Assembly (NCBI GenBank): GCA_029215795.1
Contig: JARDYH010000001.1
Location: forward strand, 401,735,154 to 401,799,153
DNA from: Anniella stebbinsi
Taxonomy: Eukaryota; Chordata; Lepidosauria; Squamata; Anniellidae
Reading direction: 5' to 3'
Length of the DNA: 64,000 bases
A program made the translations under genes and the position numbers. Under the pieces are notes generated by a model. The model had not been told where the DNA came from. It worked only from the letters and a program-made list of their open reading frames with translations, and did not search any database. Positions 55,208-64,000 of the stretch are shown here, piece by piece; position 1 is the stretch's first letter, and each line of letters opens with the position of its first letter.

Positions 55208-56290
55208 AGCTATTACATCCCTGGAATGCTCTCCATAGACTGTAGGATTGCTGTCTTAGCTAAAATATTGCAACAAAGCAACTAATCAATACTGGGCATT
55301 TAAATCATAGGTCTGCATTTTTCTTAGAGTGATTTTTCAGTTTGGAAAACGTCCTTTGGGTCTATATGAGCCTTTTCTATGGAATGAAATTCAGCTGTTC
55401 TGCTGGCAACTACAAAGAGAGATTTAGAGTGTGCATGTGTGGGGGGAAGAGATAAAATTTAAAATGGAGCAGCTTAGTGTGATAAGCCTAATATGTTTTC
55501 TTAATTTTGCAAAGGCTTCGAAGGTCAGATAAATTGCGAGCGAAGCGGCTTCGATTGCAGATAGATAAAAGAAAACAAATGGCAAAATGCTGTCAAGTAA
55601 TTCTGCCGTGAGGAATATCTAAACATCTGATGCAGTTCCAGGAAGTTTGTAGTTTAATAATGTATTAATGGAAAGCTTTTGGGATATTTGCCCTTTCCCC
55701 TCTCCCTCCCTCAGAATAATGGCAGACATCTATAAAACAATAAAATGGGGATTAAGATTTGTGACTGAGATGAACTTGGGCTGGAGAATGTAGTTCAAGC
55801 TGGAATGGGACAAGGTCCAAGCCAAATAGACTTGGAGAGCTGTGGAAATCCTTCAAAGACACAAAATACAACATTTGTACCACTTGGAGACAAGTGGAAA
55901 TGTTTTACAGCTGCTGCTAGGCAGCTGACCAGGAAAACAGATGAACAAATGCCAATGACGGGCGCTCGGGATGTGGCCCTGGAGCTCTGAGGGCACTGTC
56001 TTTGACTTCTAAAGCCCTTCCCCGCATGGTTGGTATGAGTTTATCTGAAAGACTGTTTGTCTCCACACAGAAGGACCCCTTGTCTAGGGACTTGCCTGTC
56101 CCTAGACTAAGATCTTCAACTGATGCATTTCTTCTAGAGCATTGAAGTTTTGGCGGTGGGTCATCCTTCTTGGACTATTTTTCCAGGAAGGCTCACTTGC
56201 TGTGGTGGAGAGATACATTTCGAAGTGCAGGCACTCCTCACGACATTCCCCATAGCCTTGCCCCCAAGAAGAAGCCAAAAAGGCAGGTAG
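55208..56290. other. Intronic sequence, nothing firmly recognised
   Basis: A short AG-flanked open stretch near 55515-55610 has no THSD4-like sequence. No repeat family was identified. Confidence 0.35.
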
Positions 56291-56294
56291 CTGT

Positions 56295-56680
56295 GCTGAT
56301 CTGGGCATGTTTAGCCTGGAGAAGAGAAGACTGAGAGGAGATGTGAGAGCACTCTTCAAATACTTGAAAGGTTGTCACACAGAAGAGGGCCAGGATCTCT
56401 TCTCCATCACCCCAGAGTGCAGGACGCAGAATAATGGGCTCAAGTTACAGGAAGCCAGATTCCGGCTGGACAGCAGGAAAAACGTCCTGACTGTTAGAGC
56501 AGTACGAAAATGGAACCAATGACTTAGGGAGGTCATGGGCTCTCTCACACTAGAGGCCTTCAAGAGGCAGCTGGACCATCATCTGTCAGGGATGCTTTAA
56601 GGTGGATTCTTGCATTGGACTCAATGGGCTTATAGACTCCTTCCAACTCTACTATTCTATGATTCTGTGATCTATGCCAA
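56295..56680 (+). repeat. CR1 LINE 3' end
   Basis: CTGGGCATGTTTAGCCTGGA through CTCTACTATTCTATGATTCT. One of the fullest CR1 copies here; a short block before GGACTCAATGGGC is deleted compared with 2285. Confidence 0.92.
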
Positions 56681-56684
56681 CAAA

Positions 56685-57390
56685 ATAGGTCTAGCAGTTT
56701 TCAACTCCATGAGCAAGAAGGTCTTTTGGAAAGCTATCAGGTCTTAATTGCCCATGGAAGACCAAGCCACTGCAATATATTTTGCGTCACAACTGTGATA
56801 GCTCACTATATACTGATATAAATCCACTCCTGGTCCCCATGTACTGTGAGGATTGCAGCTACGCTCAGTGTCCATGTGGCAGATATACAGCTTGGTCTCT
56901 GATAATCAAAAGGTCCTGGTGCTTTGACCCTGCAAACTCTGATTACATCACTGATCTTTTGGTGACATCATATTTGAAGCCATTTTGATGTAGACATCCA
57001 CATTGGATGCTGGGTGACCTGGAGGTGGGACTACATGGAGTGTGTGCTGTCAGAGGAGGGATTTCAATGGTGTATCCCTGTTCCCTGACCCACTTCTGAA
57101 TAAAGCTCAAATTCTGCTATATTCCTTTATTCTGCTAAATTTCTTTAGGCCTCCCTCCCTCCATCTTATGCCCCACTTTCCAGCCAAGGTTGTAGGAACT
57201 GGCATGGCTCCCAGAGTAGCTTTCCATTAAAAATCACACCAAGGTAAAATGATGATACAGACATTGATGACAGGAGCTTCTGGTCCCTGGTAGTTGATAA
57301 CGCAATTCAAGCTTCAGGCTTTGGCCCTCCAGGGAGATAGGGCAGAAGTAGCAGCAGATGAACTTGACGGCCGGTTGTTATTCAGGATAC
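56685..57390. other. Intronic sequence without recognised elements
   Basis: No exon or named repeat was supported. Confidence 0.35.
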
Positions 57391-57394
57391 CACC

Positions 57395-57462
57395 CCAATC
57401 CTACCTGTGTCTACTCAGAAGTAAGTCCTATTAAGTTAAATGGGACTTACTGTCAGGTTGGA
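57395..57462. mobile_element. Palindromic MITE fragment (CTACTCAGAAGTAAGTCC type)
   Basis: CTACTCAGAAGTAAGTCCTA and its inverse ATGGGACTTACTGTCAGGT around TTAAGTTAAA. Same family as the split element at 30870. Confidence 0.7.
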
Positions 57463-57539
57463 ATGAATGAATCAGCCTATAAGCACAAGTTCACTTCATT
57501 CAATTTCTGTATTATTCTGCAATGAGAAAACAACAAAAT

Positions 57540-57760
57540 TTGCAGGAAAATTTGCATTTACTTTTATATACAACTTTCCCTAACATGACCATTTTTGCAT
57601 TCAACTTTCCCTAATGTACACAAATTTGGATGCCGTTCTTTCCACAATATGCATTCTTGCGTGCCACTTTCCCTAATATACACATTTTTGTGTGCAGTTT
57701 TTGAGCCAAGAACCATATCACAAAATTCGGGGACGTACGCAATTTGAAGGGTAACTGTGT
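57540..57760 (-). repeat. Degenerate 33-bp tandem repeat
   Basis: On the minus strand about four units of roughly 33 bases of the form GCAAAAATGTGTACATTAGG then GAAAGTTG recur. They give an 11-residue periodicity in one frame. Related in style to the TGCATTTT-rich repeats at 18660, 20060 and 63690. Confidence 0.65.
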
Positions 57761-57764
57761 TCTG

Positions 57765-58660
57765 ATCCACATATTAGTCTAGGAAGATGCCTTGCTTTCA
57801 AAAGAAGACCAAGAAAGAAATCTCCCCCAACTCTGTCTCCAAGAAAGTGTGCATAGGATTGCACCCTTAGTTATTTACCGGCTGCTGCATGTTTTGAATT
57901 TCTGGCAGTTCTTGGCTCAAAAATATAAGAAAATAAAATAAAAATGCTTCTAGAAAGGAGTATTTTGAGGGAAAGTAAATGAAAATTACATATTTAAATA
58001 CAAATGTTCATTTGGATTGAAACAAAAATGGGCAGACAGATACAGAAATAGGATGAAATGGACCAATGCTGAATACATATGAAAATAGGACGGTCTGGAA
58101 AAAAACCTTGACCCATTCCCATCCACACGCTTACTTACAGCTTCTTGGAAACAGGATTTTTTTTTCTATAGAAGGATTCTTTGGTGGTGTCTAGGATGTT
58201 TTGACTGACCCTGTGCAAGAAGATTTCCCAGCCTGTGCCTGTGCAGAATTGCTCTAAAGCAGCCCCAAAGATCCACAGGGGTGGATGGGACAGAAGTTCT
58301 AGGTGTTTCGCTCCTGATACATTTGCCTCCAGGGCTGCTTCCCACATTATATTTTCCAGACACAACACAACTTCTGTAAGCTGCTCCTACATCTTCATGA
58401 GTAACACATGCCTTTTGGAACGAGTAGCACGCACAGCTGGCGCCTTCCCCGGCGGACGCTTGAAAAACCCAACTTGATTAAAAAGCTCTGAAGTGCTCAA
58501 ATTGAAGGGAAGGGGGGGCATTCTTGTATATTATAAATGAGGTCCTGTGTAAAAAAGGAAGGCATATAATATAGAGACCTGTGTGCAAATGGCCCCTCAA
58601 AACTCTGCAGCCTATTTGTGGGCAGACAAATTGGTGAAGGGAGGGGACAATTTCACCTCA
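57765..58660. other. Intronic sequence without recognised elements
   Basis: Contains a short piece GTGCATAGGATTGCACCCTT at 57848 related to the MITE at 30870. Otherwise nothing recognised. Confidence 0.35.
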
Positions 58661-58664
58661 AACA

Positions 58665-59125
58665 GTTTATTTATTTATTTACTGCATTTCTATACCACTT
58701 AATAGCCGAAGCTCTCTGGGTGGTTTACAAAAATTAAAACGGTAAAAACCATTCAAAATATAAAACAACGACAGTATAAAAACATAATTTAAAATACAGT
58801 ATAAAAGCACAACCAGGATAAAAACCGAACAGCCACGCAGAAATTTATAGGGAATTAAAATATAAATTTAAACAGCAAGGTTAAAAATCAAACTGAAGAA
58901 CTGTTAAAACACTGTGAAAATAAAATAGGTCTACACTTGGCGTCTAAAGGAGTAAAATGTAGGTGCCAGGTGGACCTTTCTAGGGAGCTCATTCCACAGC
59001 CGGGGTGCCACAGCAGAGAAGGACCTCCTCCTGGTAGCCACCTGCCTCACTTCCCTTGGCAGGGGCTCACGGAGAAGGACCCCTGATGATGATCTTAGGG
59101 TCTGGGCAGGTATATATGGGAGGAG
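58665..59125 (-). repeat. L2-clade LINE 3' end with RT C-terminus
   Basis: The inverse 3' end starts with a TTTA run, then TATACCACTTAATAGCCGAA and GCTCTCTGGGTGGTTTACAA. On the minus strand a frame encodes RRRSFSAVAPRLWNELPR followed by HLAPTFYSFRRQV. 5' truncated. Confidence 0.85.
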
Positions 59126-59129
59126 GCGG

Positions 59130-59487
59130 ACCTTCAGATAACAGTTTCCTTCCATCTCAGGGTTTTTGTTTTTGTGGAGCAAATGTGTTGGCAGCCTGGT
59201 CGCCATTTTGCATCCTTCACCGTGCCTCATACTTAGTGTCATTTAAGGCCAGTTTTTGTGGAGGGGGCGGGGGCCACCACGAAAATGGTGGATAGAATTT
59301 GGCAGAGCCAAGATGGCTCTGCCAAATTTCTTTCTATTACTCATCTCTACATTGCTCTGCAGCCGCCTTGGCTGCCTGCACTTCCTGATCCAAAAAAAGC
59401 ATTATGAGAGGAATTACCTCATGGTATCTTCCTCTGGGGCAGGAAATGTGGGAAGCTGAGGAGGCTGCGTGCTGCCAGAGAGAAGAA
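59130..59487. other. Intronic sequence without recognised elements
   Basis: Contains CCATTTTG-type short inverted motifs near 59205-59325. No family recognised. Confidence 0.3.
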
Positions 59488-59495
59488 ATGGAGGG

Positions 59496-59815
59496 TAGGG
59501 TGACCAGATAAAATCCAGGTCAGGGCTCCTGTAACTTTAACAGTTGTAGAGAAAAGGCAATTTCAGCCAGTGTCATTTGTATGCAATTAGTTCCTGGTGA
59601 AATTCCCTCTTCATCACAACAGTTAAAGGTGCAGGGGCCCTGCCTTCTTTTGTATATGGTCACTCAAGTATAGTGCCTGCACCTTTAACTGTTGTGATGA
59701 AGAGAGAATTTCACCAGGAACTAACTGCATACAAATGACACTGGCTGAAATTGCCTTTTCTCTACAACTGTTAAAGTTACAGGAGCCCTGACCTGGATTT
59801 TATCTGGTCAGCCTA
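59496..59815. mobile_element. Fold-back MITE, 140-bp arms, 8-bp TSD
   Basis: Left arm 59496-59635 and right arm 59676-59815 are inverse over their whole length with few mismatches. The loop 59636-59675 is only 40 bases. The terminus is TAGGGTGACCAGAT; the right end reads ATCTGGTCAGCCTA. ATGGAGGG flanks both sides exactly (59488-59495 and 59816-59823), a hAT-type target duplication. Its terminus matches that of the GC-rich element at 26173. Confidence 0.93.
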
Positions 59816-60016
59816 ATGGAGGGGGCTTATAGGGGAGTTGGTTCAGAAAATGGAAGCCAGGTTATTGACCGGCGGGATACATCATGCTTCATAGAAGTGC
59901 AGATGGTGTTATGGGGGCAAGGAGAAAACTCCAATTTTTCTTCCACTGTCAGAGTAGCAAGAAAAGTAAGTGGGTGATTGGGAGGGGATTTGGAGACAGA
60001 CAATGAAGAAGACATA

Positions 60017-60505
60017 GGCTGAATTCGGACAACATATTAGACAACGGAGGGGGAAATAGAGTGTACTGACCGTGCGTTAGGCAGGCGATGCTCTCCAAAC
60101 GACACGCTGCAGCCGCCACTGCTCGGCACTGGCAAATGCACTGGTTGCTAAGAACGGATGGTGGCCATTTTGGTTGCAGCATCTCCTCCCTCCCCCTCCC
60201 TCAGTCCCCCAGCCATATCCCAGCATGCACTGTGAGTTCTGCCAGCTGTATAGAGCAGATGGGGGTTTTCGGCTGCTCTGGCCAGCAGAACTTTATCCCC
60301 AAACGGAATAGTCCATGGGGGGGGGGGCTTAATTCAGATGACACTTTAAACAACGGGGCCCGTTGTTTCCCTCTGTTGTTTAAATTGCCTGATTAGCGTA
60401 CTGTCAGTTGTGTGTGCATGGTGTGTTACTCCCCACACGACACAATAAGCAACACAACTGACGATTGTTCCCCCCTCCTCCGTTGCCTAATGTCCGAATT
60501 GAGCC
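60017..60505. mobile_element. hAT-like element with nested or duplicated terminus
   Basis: Left end GGCTGAATTCGGACAACAT (60017) and right end ATGTCCGAATTGAGCC (to 60505) are inverse and both run into ACAACGGAGG/CCTCCGTTG. A third, related terminus GGCTTAATTCAGATGACAC lies inside at 60326 in the same sense as the left end. This indicates a nested or recombined copy. No target duplication could be read. Confidence 0.7.
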
Positions 60506-60509
60506 ACAG

Positions 60510-63310
60510 TTTAATACCAAAGCTAGAGAAGGATTTTATTTTGTGGAGGGAGGGTCAAAATGCTCACCTTGTATTGAAAGAGAGCGTCACGAGTCAAGCT
60601 GGCCAAGAAATCACATTTCTAAGCCTGGAAATGCAGATTTTGGGACCATCCTGAATCAGAATGTGTGCCTCCAGAGGAAGACTGACTCCCTCTCTGCTTT
60701 TTGCTTAGAAACGTACCACTGGTGCGAGTACACCAGCTTTGTGTGATTAGAGGAGCTCTGTGCCCAGATTTCTGCCAAAAGATGTTGGTGACGGCTCCGG
60801 CCTGAATCAAATCCTTTATATACTTTCCTCTGCAGAAGGGGGGGGGGGAATGTAATTGTCAGTTAGATTTATGTGAGGCTAATGAGGTGGGTGGGTAGCC
60901 TAGCCTTAAACAAACAATGTGAGTTGAAAGGAATTACGTCTCCCCCGTGCTAATGAAAAACATGGACTCTGCTTGCAATTTTGTCAAAATATTAAGGGGG
61001 GTGTGGGTGTGAGGATTTCTCCAAGGCATTTTTATACATGGAAAAGGGGGGGGGTGCAAGGGAATGGCCAGAGGAAGGATTTATACCAAGGAAGGGATCC
61101 AAAAATCATCAGCATCTTGCATCGCTACAATTTGTTTTTCTTTCTTTTCCTGCCAGCAGCAGAAGAAATTCTTGTTTCGCCACTTTATCCTAAGTAAAGC
61201 TTCTGGTTGTGGCTCAGAGCAGAGGTCAGGCTATATATATATATATATATATATATATGGAAACGTAAAGTCATTTCTTAGCAATTAAAAAACAAAATGG
61301 TAATTTAGTGAAGACTGCTATTGAAAGGGTCTTGACATAGGGCCCGTTGAAAATGGCCCTTTGAAATTCTCCACCCTGTTTGCAGGCAGCAAAAGGGTTT
61401 GGGGCATTGCAGAATATACCCTGGGGGGCAGTTGAAATTCTCCAGCCCTTTGAGTGGGTGCGTGCAGGGGAAGAGTGGAAGGAAAGAAATCTCACCTGAG
61501 AAATTTCAGCTCAATTAATACTGAATGAAACTCTGTTGTTAATTCATACCGGTGGATGAAAGAATCAGTGGGTTAAGCGAGACGGATTGGAAGTTGTAGC
61601 TGGCTGCCATGTTTGTCACGTCCTTCAACAGTATCAAAATATTGGGATGGATCCACAGTTGCGTTTGGAAATTCTCCAACCTGTTTGTGGGTAGTGAAAT
61701 GAGAGGGAGTTTCACCAAAGATTTTCCAATGGGTACGGAATCTCCAAGCGCGTGACAGGAGCCAGAGAGACTTATTTTCAGCTTGGCGTTAATTGAAGCC
61801 ACCTCTCCAGAATTAGCACAGTGTGACTTCCTTTTCGCGTAAGAAACCATCTGGATTTTGATCCGTGGCGGGTCTTGAACCTGTATTCTGAGGGACGTCA
61901 GGTCTAGGGGATTCAGCATGTGTGCTACCACCAAAGTCTGGGAAAAGGGGAACGCAACAGACAAAGATGTCAATGAAGTCCAGCTAGGATGGGGTGCAGT
62001 ACCCTAAGTGCTTCTCCCATCCAGTGTTCTCTCTACATGCTTCAAAGTTGGGCTCCTCCATTCAGCACCTCAGCAGGGAGGGCTTTGGTGCACAGGGGCT
62101 TTCCCTGGTTGGCGAAAGAACATGCACACTCAAGCTGGAAGCAAAGGGGATTGTTTCCAGCTAGGGAAAGCCCTGGAAGAGGGAAGCCACGTTAGCTCTG
62201 TCCCGTTCACTCAGTCCCCTCTGTTGGAAAGTGATGGAGGAGGAAAGGGGATGGAGCCAGTTCGTCTTCTCCTAATCTGCGTGCTTCCCAATAGGGGAAG
62301 ACGTGGGGCAGGTGAAGCTTCCCCACCTGAGGCTGGGTGGAGGGGGCCTTCTCTGTGTGCAGGATAGCTGGTGAGCAGCAAACCTGGCTCCCCATCTGAA
62401 GTACAATGTGGAGGAGGTCCAATCAGTTCTTTGGCTGGGGTCCAGAAGATATTTGTGGGTGTGGTCGTACCCCCTGATGTCCTAAGGCTCATGGAGGGCT
62501 AAATGGGGGCTAATCCAGCCCCCACCCAATTCCTGTCCCCCACCTCTGTTGTGAAGCAGAGGGGGTCAACTGCGGGAAGTCTGGGGCCCATTTTGCCCAA
62601 TGGACCCCATCCCCCATGGGCCCCACTCCACAGGGCACCACACAATCCATGACTGTGCCCCCCACACACAAAAAGGGAAAATTATGGCCAGTTTGCACAA
62701 GAATTCAGCCACAAACCACCCTGTGCTGCTGACTATGAAAAGGGTTAAATTTAGCCTGTTTCCAAGCAAATGTTAACCCTTTTGATACCAGTTTTAGTTT
62801 TTTTTTTTTTTTTTAAATCGGGTCATGATGGCCACATGCACCCCATGTGCTGGATGTTACCAACCCCTGCTCTAGAGGCTCATGCCCACTCTCTATGTCG
62901 TGTTGCAATGGAGCAACAGTTTTTTCAAGAACGGATCTTCTCCATGGCTTTCCAAAGGCTCCCCATTTGTTGTCCGCCTGTACAGAATAGCTTAATAAGT
63001 GTCCTTAACCCCATTTGTTTTAAAAGCCTGATGGTGAAATGTGGGGGCTTGGAAGGTGATAGATCGGAAGCTTTTGTTCAGGGAGACAATAAATCCACCT
63101 GGCTGTTCAGATCATTCTTTTTTTTTTTCCTTGCAGGAGGAGATGGCTCTGTAGTCTCCAGCCCTGTCATGTGAGCAGAGGCTATTTTTCAATTTCTATT
63201 ACCCCCCTTCCCCCCAAAAAACCCAACACTCCAAAATATCCAGGCATGAGCTGAGCTGTGGCTGATTTGCCTACGGAGGATTTTGAGAAAATCCTACAGA
63301 GGATTTTGAG
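60510..63310. other. Intronic sequence with TA and T/G runs
   Basis: Includes a G-run at 60838-60848, the TA microsatellite at 61229 and a T-run at 62800-62814. A 144-codon minus frame at 61539-61973 and a 119-codon plus frame at 62008-62367 have no recognisable domain. Confidence 0.35.
61229..61258. repeat. (TA)n microsatellite
   Basis: About fifteen units. Confidence 0.95.
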
Positions 63311-63312
63311 CC

Positions 63313-63545
63313 CAGTCGCCAGTAATTATCGTAAGAGACAATCATCTTGTTAGCAGTATTTCTGCAGACATCTCTTATCAACCCCCTGAAGAAGGCCTTA
63401 AAAAACAACACAGGCCGAAACATGATAGGCTTTGAAATAAAGTATTTTAGCATCCTGAGAACCTGCTTCTCCCCCTTTTTTCGGTCCTGATTTGGATGCT
63501 TTCCTCCTTTTGGTTTTTCGCCACTCCTAGGAGTAGGCGTAATGG
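63313..63545 (+). mobile_element. Penelope-like terminal repeat
   Basis: CAGTCGCCAGTAATTATCGT, TCTTATCAACCCCCTGAAGA, AACAACACAGGCCGAAACAT, AGCATCCTGAGAACCTGCTT, GATTTGGATGCTTTCCTCC. Homologous to 41054-41345 on the same strand and, inverted, to 26870-27000. Confidence 0.8.
63379..63434 (+). ncRNA. Decayed hammerhead-like motif
   Basis: CAACCCC (63379), CTGAAGA (63386-63392), helix II GGCC/GGCC and GAAAC (63417-63421) are kept. The helix III/cleavage segment reads ACATGAT instead of ACGCGTT, and stem I on the 3' side has changed. Likely inactive. Confidence 0.5.
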
Positions 63546-63689
63546 ATCTGTGGCCCTTTTCCCCACCTGTGAGATCCAGAGGGGAATGGTTTTAGACCAC
63601 CCTCTACCTCCTCCTCCTCCTAGGGATGTGAGAGCTAGGGATGCTGGAGTTTGCTCAACTCTGCTTCATAGCTTGGCTCACTTCACTCC

Positions 63690-63895
63690 CATTCTTGTTT
63701 ACAACCTGGTTTCTTTTTCACTTGAATGGGAAAAGTGTGCATTTCCGTGTGCATTTTTCAAAAGCGCATTCCCCCCATTTACTAAAGTGTAAAAAATATC
63801 CTGTTTATCAAAAATTTTAAATTACACATTTTCAAAATACACACATTTTCCAAATGTAATCGCAAGTTCGAGAATTTGCAAACTCCCTCCATCCA
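63690..63895. repeat. TGCATTTT-rich degenerate repeat
   Basis: GTGTGCATTTCCGTGTGCAT, AAATACACACATTTTCC and AGAATTTGCAAACTCC recur in an AT-rich setting. Same decayed family as 18660 and 20060. Confidence 0.5.
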
Positions 63896-64000
63896 AAACT
63901 ATGCCTGAATTTGCATTTGTGTTTGGGATGGTGAGGTAGACAAGGTTGAAATTCTCATACGTCTCTGCCTCCAACCCTCTCACCATATAGCACTATCTGG

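Larger units (their letters stand above)
52959..64000 (+). other. THSD4: Downstream THSD4 intron (inferred)
   Basis: After the donor at 52959 no further exon with THSD4-like sequence was recognised up to the end of the window. The segment holds a GC-rich hAT-like element, CR1 and L2 fragments, MITEs, short tandem repeats and a Penelope terminal repeat. An AG-flanked open stretch at about 55515-55610 was considered as an exon and rejected. Confidence 0.6.

Noticed and set aside
55515..55610. Possible small exon after a TTTTGCAAAG acceptor-like sequence
   Set aside because: The open reading (Arg/Lys-rich) does not resemble the THSD4 sequence expected after the 52528-52958 exon, and no convincing donor follows in phase.
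60017..60505. 8-bp target duplication around this element
   Set aside because: Flanks AAGACATA and ACAGTTTA do not match, nor do one-base shifts.

Overview
The window is vertebrate nuclear DNA, almost certainly from a squamate reptile (lizard-like). The evidence is the repeat content: CR1 3' ends with ATTCTATG-type tails, L2-clade LINE 3' ends, tRNA-derived SINEs of the squamate type, a Penelope-like retroelement with a GIY-YIG endonuclease, many hAT-like MITEs, and abundant microsatellites. There is no prokaryotic-type coding density, operon, CRISPR array or complete intact transposase. Nearly all open frames of 60-200 codons here are chance frames or repeat-derived.

One protein-coding exon is secure. 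Positions 52528-52958 (+) hold an internal exon of THSD4 (ADAMTSL6), a secreted thrombospondin-repeat protein of the fibrillin microfibril. It carries the first TSP1 repeat and is bounded by a good acceptor and a good donor. The rest of the window is therefore best read as the two large THSD4 introns either side of it. No second exon could be supported.

Region by region: 1-26 kb is intron with scattered CR1, L2, SINE and MITE copies plus CT/GA/ATC/GATA microsatellites. 26.2-26.75 kb is a GC-rich element with a large palindromic core. 26.87-28.45 kb is a minus-strand Penelope-like element. 28.6-31.3 kb holds SINE and LINE fragments and a nested pair of DNA elements. 32.0-33.8 kb is a GC-rich hAT-like element containing five tandem ~190 bp palindromes. 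34.87-35.03 kb is a GATA-motif cluster. 40.1-40.6 kb is a CpG-bearing, apparently unique segment. 41.05-41.35 kb is a Penelope terminal repeat with a hammerhead-ribozyme-like core. 41.4-50.3 kb is mostly LINE and MITE debris. 52.5-53.0 kb is the THSD4 exon. 53.8-55.0 kb is a second, complete copy of the GC-rich hAT-like element with an exact 8-bp target duplication. 59.5-59.8 kb is a fold-back MITE with 140-bp arms and an exact 8-bp target duplication. 63.3-63.55 kb is a third Penelope terminal repeat.

The most unusual material is (i) the GC-rich element families that share a palindromic core centred on TGA(CG)TCA-like sequence, with splice-donor-like GGTAAG at both palindrome ends and, in two copies, tandem amplification; and (ii) three homologous Penelope terminal repeats carrying ribozyme-like sequence in different states of decay. 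All family names are from recognition by eye; no alignment or database search was run.
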